DNA of 64,000 nt. Origin: Papaver somniferum. Taxonomy: Eukaryota; Streptophyta; Magnoliopsida; Ranunculales; Papaveraceae. The notes under the pieces were generated by a model. It did no database searches and was not told where the DNA came from. It saw only the letters and a program-made list of their open reading frames with translations. Below, in pieces: positions 57,874-64,000 of the stretch; the first letter of the stretch is position 1, and each line of letters begins with the position of its first letter. The stretch is taken from NCBI RefSeq assembly GCF_003573695.1, contig NC_039358.1, positions 157,904,920 to 157,968,919 of the forward strand. Reading direction: 5' to 3'. Position numbers and translations under genes: made by a program.

Positions 57874-59072
57874 TCAGTCCTTGTGATTAATTGACACAAG
57901 TATGATCTTTAAGCTCATTAAATGAACTGTGTTTACGGTTGAGTTTCTTTTTCCTTTCGAATCTGGGAAGAATTCTTTTTGATGTGAGAAATTATCATAA
58001 AACTTACTGTCATCATAATACGAGACAAGGTTTGAGTTCTTACAAGAAGAATTTTGATTTGAGGCGGTTGTCAACCTGTTGACAATTTCTTTATAAACTT
58101 CAATTATCTCCTTCAGGTTATTTCTCATATCATCATTGTTCCTTTCTCCTGGAATTTTGTTCACATAAAGGTAACGTTATCTCCTATTTTAACGAAAGAA
58201 AAAACTTGATCTTTCCTTCGACGATTTTTGTTAAGACGTGTGTTCTGCTTCTGAGCATTCGAGGAACTCATTGATCTGACTTTCCTGGTAGCATACACAG
58301 GGTAAGTATGAAAACCAATTGGTTTAGAGATACGAATGTCAGTTACACCTTTGAGAATTAAATCTAAGGTGTGTTGAAGTTGAATAAAGGAATTTTTATT
58401 CAACCTAGAGATTCCCTTTTGTTTAACAGAACCTTTTGCCTTGCAAAAGAAACATACTTTCTGATCACCAGAGTGATTAGCTAGTGCAGTCTTAACAACC
58501 TCGTTTGGAGATTTCTTCCTTCCATGTGATGTGGAATAACCTTGATGAGAGGAGGTGACTAACACATCTTCTCCAATAGGAAGGGATTCTGGTTTTACTT
58601 CTAGAACTGGAACTCCTTCAGTTGTGGTAGAAGTACATGGTATATTAGACTGCTTAGAGCATCCTTGAATTGAAAGTTTACTCAAGCGATGTTCAATTTT
58701 CAAAGCATCCTTTTTGAGGCTCGCCTCGAGTAACATACATGAAGAATGATCTTCAGTATTTTCTTTGGATTTACAGTCTCTTATTATACCAAGAAGAACA
58801 TTGACATGATTTTCAACCGATTAAACCTATCAGCTCGGATTCTAACAAGATTTCAGAATCAGTTCACTTTCTTCAGATGTTTCCCTTTCATTAATAGAGA
58901 TAGATTCTTTTGAAGGGTAATCGGAATAACATATGTCAGTGTCTGTCTGTCTCGTCAGAACACTAGGTTTGTCTATATTTGAGATTAACGAATCTTTCTC
59001 TTTAATAGATACAGTCGAGACAGAACTTTTATTTCTGGTGATGCGTTTATCAAAGATAGTACTCTTGTCCAT
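57874..59072 (-). pseudogene. gag-like region of element 4
   Basis: Minus frames in order: 59072-58842 (Ser/Lys/Asp-rich, starts MDKSTIFDKRITRN), 58736-58161 (191 aa) and 58164-57874. The middle one has CFFCKAKGSVKQKG near residue 95: the CX2C of a zinc knuckle with Ser and Gly in place of His and Cys. A basic stretch QNTRLNKNRRRKDQ follows. The next frame has a short helix (MRNNLKEIIEVYKEIVNRL). Frame breaks separate them. No UBN2 core, protease or integrase. Confidence 0.5.
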
Positions 59073-59125
59073 AGAGTCAGATCGCTACAAACACAGACTT
59101 ATAAGGTCTTTAAACGTGTTTGCCT

Positions 59126-59137
59126 GCTCTGATACCA
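59126..59137 (-). other. Primer-binding site of element 4
   Basis: The reverse complement reads TGGTATCAGAGC, following the LTR end CTTTTTCG on the minus strand. The expected CA terminus is CG here. Confidence 0.8.
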
Positions 59138-59139
59138 AT

Positions 59140-61486
59140 CGAAAAAGCGGGGGTCTAACAACCACACCCAATATTTCGCTTAGCATTCTGTATGGACAAA
59201 CTCCAATATACTTTTAAGAGAATCAACTAGACAGTCGGACTCAATCTTAACAAAAGTATACCCAAGAGTTATATCTCTCTTTCTCGATTCAATACTTACT
59301 CAAGCAAATAGAAATCTGCGAGTCTAATTGAATACAAGAGAAATCACTTGAACGGTACCAAAGACCAATGTTCAAGGATCAATCAATTTCAATCAACAAC
59401 CAAAGGTTGGATTTCCCAATTGATCGATTCAATGCACAACATGTGATATTTCAATTATATAACAAAATATAATGCGGAAAATAAATAACACAGACACCAG
59501 AAGTTTTGTTAACGAGGAAACCGCAAATGTAGAAAAACCCCGGGACCTAGTCCAGATTGAACACACACTGTATTAAGCCGCTACAAACACTAGCCTACTA
59601 TAAACTAACTTCGGTTTGGACTGTAGTTGAACCCCAATCAATCTCACACTGATCCAAGGTACAGTTGCGCTCCTTACGTCTCTGATCCCAGCAGGATACT
59701 ACGCACTTGATTCCCTTAGTTGATCTCACCCACAACTAAGAGTTGCTACGACCCAAAGTCGAAGACTTTAATAAAAAAATATGTATCACACAGAAAAGTC
59801 TACGGTAATAGATAAATCTGTTTCCCACAGAAATACCTACGAGTTTTTGTTCCGTCTTTTGATAAATCAAGGTGAACAGGAATCAATTGATAAACCAGAC
59901 TTATATTCCCGAAGAACAACCTAGTATTATCAATCACCTCACAATAATCTTAATCGACTAGTGAAACAAGATATTGTGGAATCACAAACGATGAGACGAA
60001 GGTGTTTGTTACTACTTTTCTATCTTGTCTATCGTAGAAATTAATCTCAATCCAATCTTACGATTGTACTCAAATACGATAGAAACAACAAGATCAGATC
60101 ATGCAACTACAGAGAAAATAGTTGGGTCTGGCTTCACAATCCCAATGAAGTCTTCAAGTCGTTAACCTACAGGGTCTCGATAGAAACCTAAGGTTAAAGG
60201 AGAATCGACTCTAGCTTATACAACTAGTATCACACAGGAGGTGTGGGGATTAGGTTTCCCAGTTGTTAGAGTTCTCTTTTATATAGTCTTTCAAATCAGG
60301 GTTTGCAATCAATGTTAGCTTAGTAACAAAGCATTCAATATTCATCGTTAGATGAAAACCTGATTAGATTCAAGCTAATATATTTAAACCGTTAGATCGA
60401 ACTTAGCTTGTTACACATAAATGAAATGCATGTTTATTTAGGTTTGTGTAACCGTACCCAAACATGTACATTTAGTTGGTTCAACAATATTTAACCAAAT
60501 GGTTAACCGCCGTATGAGCACTTTCATATCAACCATATTCATCTTAACCATAACTAGTTCAAATGACTCAAGAGAACTAGTTAGAGAGTTGTTCAATTGC
60601 TTAGATCTCACAGAAGTATATAAGACACAATCGAAGCAAAAAAGATTTGATTCACTCGACTCAATTCATGAACTTTATAGCCACGGTTTGCAAGTATGCA
60701 TTCCTTAGTTCATATAAGTTTAAGTTCACGAATAATCGTTTTTAGAAACTAACCCACTTAAGTACTCATACTGGTATGCGGACTTAAGTACCCGGAATAA
60801 GTTTATTTTCAGTTCACAAACTCCAACATAAATTCACGGGATGTGAACTTCCGACAGTGCGCGTACTGGTATGCGGACTTCAGTTCCGGTTTTCCTGAGC
60901 AGCAAAGTACGCATACTTTGATTCAAGGAACAAGGACTTACACACGTATGAGTTATCACACAATGTTTATATTCTTTCAAGTTTATATTCTAAACTCTCA
61001 TTTCAATCATTGAAACATTCTTAGAGGACGTTATATAGTTGTTGTTCACAAGCTATTTTTTGTCAAAGCGATTTTCAAGTAACTGAAACTAATATGACTT
61101 TCATCACCAGTAAAGATGAACTTGGCCAAAGTGAAATCTTACCAACACATATTTCGAGAAATAGAAAAGCGAGATACACATATGCTCGAAATAGCAAATG
61201 TGTATAATCATAGTTTATATAGCAATACGACTTTTGTCTCAAGATAGGAAATAGAGTATATAGACTTTTGAGTGATAGATAAGTTCAAGTCTCCACATAC
61301 CTTTTAGTCGATAAAGTTCCACCAGTTCCTTGAGTAGTTCTTCGTCTTTGTATGATGATCGCCATGGAGTCTAGAGCCTTAGCTAATAGTAGACTAGAAA
61401 TCAAGACTTATAGTTTTGATCACTAACATTGACAAACATGATTGAGATAGCGACGCATGCGAGTTCGACCAAGCAGTGCTCTAACA
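59140..61486 (-). mobile_element. 5' LTR of element 4 (2.35 kb)
   Basis: On the minus strand it runs from TGTTAGAGCACTGCTTGG (61486) to the PBS. It includes two copies of ACTGGTATGCGGACTT (about 60768 and 60865, plus strand) and the ACTAGGTCCCGGGGTTTTTC stretch shared with the other family just before the 3' part. Only one LTR is present, so its age cannot be judged. Confidence 0.7.
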
Positions 61487-62850
61487 CAATAGAATAACAA
61501 TACCAATAAGCCTAGCGATTTCACTTTCGATTCACAAAACAAGTTTATGAATGTACTTCCTTTAAACGAATGTAAACATTGTTTCCTATGAGGAAATCTT
61601 CACCCATACCCATACACATAATCACAATAGCATTCATACGATTATTTCGATGTATTATATACGAAGTTCAAAAGATAAGCGTTATACTTCGTATTGTAAT
61701 TCCTTAACACTATGTCTGCTAGAGCATAGTCATTCACAGCTTCGCAGTTATGTTTTCAATATAGCACGACTTGAAAGATACGTTGGGAATGAAACATTTC
61801 AAGTCAAAATATCACTAACCTCAAGAGGAAGTATGATGTCGTCGATGTAGCTTGTTAATTCTTCACATTCTTCAAGTCTTCGAATAATACTTGTATGTCT
61901 GATTATCCTAATCTTTCTAGCCTAACCTATACGAAATTGTCTCTAGTACATAATCAAGCGACTCTTTAGTTGAGTTTTGATTCACTAAAATATGACAACC
62001 AAACTTGACATACCAATGCTTGGTGGGTTCAACTGAGCTATGCTCTAATAATATCCCCCTTTGTCAGTTTTAGTGACAAAACTCTTACAATCATACGGAT
62101 AAACAAATTACAAATATTTATTATGCATACACTTGATTCCAAGTTTCAACGGCACAATACCCTGCATATATTCAATCCATAAATGTAATTGAAGACATTT
62201 AAACAACAAAGATAACACTCCCCCTAAAGGTGAGATAGATAGATTTTCAATCCACACATCATAAAATGATATGTTTCTCCCCCTTAGTCAATGCTTTACT
62301 CTTTCGTTAGATATAACGTCTAAGAACAATTGTCCTTTCCTAAGTGATTACAAATCACTTTGTTTAATCCATATATTTCTCCCCCTTTTTGTCACAAAAT
62401 GACAAAGGTACGAGCAAATACCAAAAACCGAAAGGATCTTACAATCTAAAAGAATTGTACAACCTATAAGAGTTAAGCACGAAGGTTTCACATACCACTT
62501 TAGATAACCAATATCAAAGCCGAAACTACAAGTAATTTGGTTTTAATATGTTATCAAGGAAACAATTGCCCGAAGCAATTTTCCATAATAGTTTAAAAAA
62601 TTGACTAAGAAAACTTAGTTCCCTTGTTAAACCGGTTGCACAAGTACAATTGCTTGTTTCGATAAGACCAAAATAAAGATCAGAATTAACTTTATTTTTC
62701 TCATCAGGAACTAATTATTCAGACAATAACTTAGACCTTTCACTTTAGACAAGACAAATACTAGGTTAGTTAACTAATATTTCTTGTCAAGGCATTCGAT
62801 TAGACTTGAATAATCCTTTACTTTTGATAAGTCTAACTAAAATCAGAATC
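61487..62850 (-). mobile_element. Element 3: LTR start and 3' internal region
   Basis: Minus strand: the non-coding 3' internal part of the gag-only family (62850-62055, with ATAAAGTTAATTCTGATC, AAAGGGGGAGAAATATATGG and GGGGGAGTG words), a purine tract, then the LTR start TATTAGAGCATAGCTCAG (about 62047; TG changed to TA) up to GTTATTC at 61487, where element 4 is inserted. The right border with 62851 onward is an abrupt truncation. Confidence 0.75.
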
Positions 62851-63219
62851 CAAACTTTTAGGAGAAGAAGGAAGATGTAGATACCGTCGAAATCCGTTAA
62901 GATCTCTAAATATCTAAAATAGAAATCACACAAGGAAAATATTATTAGGGGAAATCGCCACCCAGCTTAGGTAGTTGGAACCCAAAAGAAACACTGGTCC
63001 AATTACAGAGATGAGTCTAGGAATCAAAGTATAGACTAGGAAGGTGTGAGGCACCTAGCCTCTCCAATCCGAAGACTGGCCTCTACTTTATATTTGGGAT
63101 ATTACGATTTTAATTCACAAAAGTATATAACAAAAATGAGAATAAAATAAAGAAAATATTCTCTAATTATCTTACTCACTCCAGTCAAAGAAAACAAACT
63201 TCAATCAGTATCCCAGAAC
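62851..63219. other. Unclassified sequence
   Basis: No gene. A hairpin AGGTGTGAGGCACCT lies near 63045. The wording resembles non-coding parts of plant LTR elements, but I cannot assign it. Confidence 0.3.
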
Positions 63220-63420
63220 ATTATTATTATTATTATTATTATTGAAATATTATTATTACAAAATTATTATTATTGCAAAAATATTATTAAGACGGAACGG
63301 TGGACCAAAATATCAATCAAGCCAATATTATTATTATTATTATCAATTATTATTATTATTCAAAATCTAATGGAATAGGGAAAATGATATCGATCAAACC
63401 GACATTATTATTATTATGAA
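63220..63420. repeat. ATT microsatellite cluster
   Basis: Several tracts of (ATT)n at 63220-63265, 63270-63290, 63327-63360 and 63403-63417, separated by short unique sequence. Similar tracts occur at 1790-1827 and 3590-3615. Confidence 0.8.
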
Positions 63421-63424
63421 AAGG

Positions 63425-63562
63425 GGCCACGAAGGCTTTTATTAAGAAAGAAAACTAATAGTAATTTACAAAGATTTGGCCGGGAGACGTGCAAAATATG
63501 TGTGAGTTGTGATTCGAACGTATGGCTCCGGGATTGTACTCTTCCCTTTGGACTAATAGTTA
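63425..63562 (-). mobile_element. SINE-like tRNA-derived sequence
   Basis: On the minus strand TTAGTCCAAAGGGAAGAG (63557-63540) resembles a polymerase III A box and CGTTCGAATC (63520-63511) a B box, at a tRNA-like spacing of about 30 bases, with CCCGGAGCCATA between them. An (AT)n tract abuts the start. No target duplication was defined, and it does not fold as a full tRNA by eye. Confidence 0.4.
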
Positions 63563-63563
63563 T

Positions 63564-63590
<27 letters not shown>
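63564..63590. repeat. AT dinucleotide microsatellite
   Basis: A run of about 13 AT units. Confidence 0.85.
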
Positions 63591-63594
<4 letters not shown>

Positions 63595-63637
63595 TTTTTT
63601 AGTTAATATTATTATTATTATTGATTGAAGAAATCAC

Positions 63638-64000
63638 TTACACATGGTGTGTTGGAAGCCTAGCCACAAGCTGGGCGCCAACTCCCTTTTGGATAATAAT
63701 ATCTAATCTATGAAAAAGAGAACTACCAATTTTATGATTGGCGTCATATCTAACAAGGCAGTTCTTCAAACGCTTAAGAAAAGTGACAATGTCGTCACTT
63801 AATTCATCTAAGGTAGTGAAGGCTAAAACCTGAAAGCCATAGTCGTGTCTTGCACATATTTCTTGATATTTATGCACCTTACGAGACACGGCGGCTTAAA
63901 TGGCATTGCCTGGAGTGAAGGAGCGAGTTCTAGCACTTGTAAATGGAGAGATCCCTGTGACGTCAAAGCAAACATCTTTACCATCTATCCAGTTGTAGAC
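63638..64000 (-). pseudogene. C-terminal tail of a reverse-transcriptase-type ORF, partial
   Basis: Minus strand, running in from beyond the window. The frame reads VYNWIDGKDVCFDVTGISPF, TSARTRSFTPGNAI, a TAA stop near 63895, then VSRKVHKYQEICARHDYGF, LDELSDDIVTFLKRL and ends IQKGVGAQLVARLP-THHV with TAA at 63638. This order (DVTG-SPF, then RK--KY---C---GY-F, then F-R---I-KGVGAQLV-RLP) matches the tail of plant proteins annotated as having a reverse transcriptase domain, probably non-LTR elements, as I recall them. The in-frame stop marks it as decayed. The catalytic part is outside the window. Confidence 0.45.

Larger units (their letters stand above)
55861..61486 (-). mobile_element. Element 4: copia-type gag-only element, 3' LTR lost
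   Basis: Minus orientation. LTR 61486-59140 (starts TGTTAGAGCACTGCTTGG), PBS 59137-59126, gag-like frames 59072-57874, a coiled-coil ORF 57451-56993, and a purine tract CTAAGGGGGAGTGAT at about 55870. It sits inside the LTR of element 3 (right border in ATTGTTATTC-type host sequence). At the left the 3' LTR is missing and host LTR resumes 720 bp further on, so one deletion removed both. It is a different family from elements 1-3, but also without pol. Confidence 0.7.

Noticed and set aside
63511..63560. Possible tRNA gene on the minus strand (A-box and B-box-like words)
   Set aside because: It lacks a cloverleaf and acceptor stem by eye. A tRNA-derived SINE is more likely.
1..64000. Search for reverse transcriptase, integrase or protease of LTR elements
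   Set aside because: None of the open frames shows the usual motifs (for example a YVDD-type catalytic site or a D-S/T-G protease site), so no pol gene is annotated. Only the tail of a non-LTR-like ORF is present at the right edge.

Overview
The window is plant nuclear DNA. It is AT-rich and intron-containing, and it is almost entirely made of nested LTR retrotransposons, DNA transposons and their debris. There are no bacterial features, no rRNA and no CRISPR array. The Ty1/copia primer-binding sites (TGGTATCAGAGC), UBN2-type gag, TRIMs, hAT-type MITEs, a Mutator-like element and an inositol-transporter gene all fit a large dicot genome. A poppy-like (Ranunculales) source is my guess and the sequence does not prove it. 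Only one single-copy gene is clear: a five-exon sugar/inositol transporter gene at 34468-36839 (+), with a probable one-base frameshift.

Layout. 1-6203: a very long (3.5 kb) LTR family. A solo LTR (2374-5860, TSD ATTTT) sits inside another LTR of the same family (581-2373 and 5861-6203). Both carry two series of hairpins. 6204-8610: C-rich unclassified DNA split by a head-to-head, partly inverted TRIM (6885-8012, TSD CATCT). 8611-11395: a possible orphan terminal exon and minus-strand Ty3-type debris. 12403-21895: a copia-type element with 2.8 kb LTRs that encodes gag but no pol. 21896-28545: a possible two-exon gene remnant, two related LTR-like repeats, and a hAT-type MITE. 28551-34016: a 5.5 kb Mutator-like element with a 9-10 bp TSD, about 20 copies of a 20-bp palindrome, and captured exons of a SAWADEE-domain (SHH1/SHH2-type) gene. 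34468-36839: the transporter gene. 37260-39715: a small minus-strand LTR element (TSD TAGAT) carrying a TGACGTGGCA array. 40150-44600: a subterminal-repeat-like cluster, Ty3-type LTR-like DNA and a decayed gag. 45351-54584: a second gag-only copia element of the same family. 54585-62850: a third, inverted copy of that family, interrupted by a different gag-only copia element (55861-61486). 62851-64000: microsatellites, a SINE-like sequence and the tail of a reverse-transcriptase-type ORF.

How the parts relate. No reverse transcriptase or integrase domain of an LTR element is recognisable anywhere, although several LTR elements have intact ends, primer sites and purine tracts. The window therefore looks populated by non-autonomous elements that depend on partners elsewhere. 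The most unusual features are the Mutator-like element that captured part of an RNA-directed DNA methylation gene, the inverted TRIM bounded by one TSD, and the hairpin modules of the giant LTR. All coordinates of repeat edges were set by eye and can be off by a few bases unless a TSD is given.
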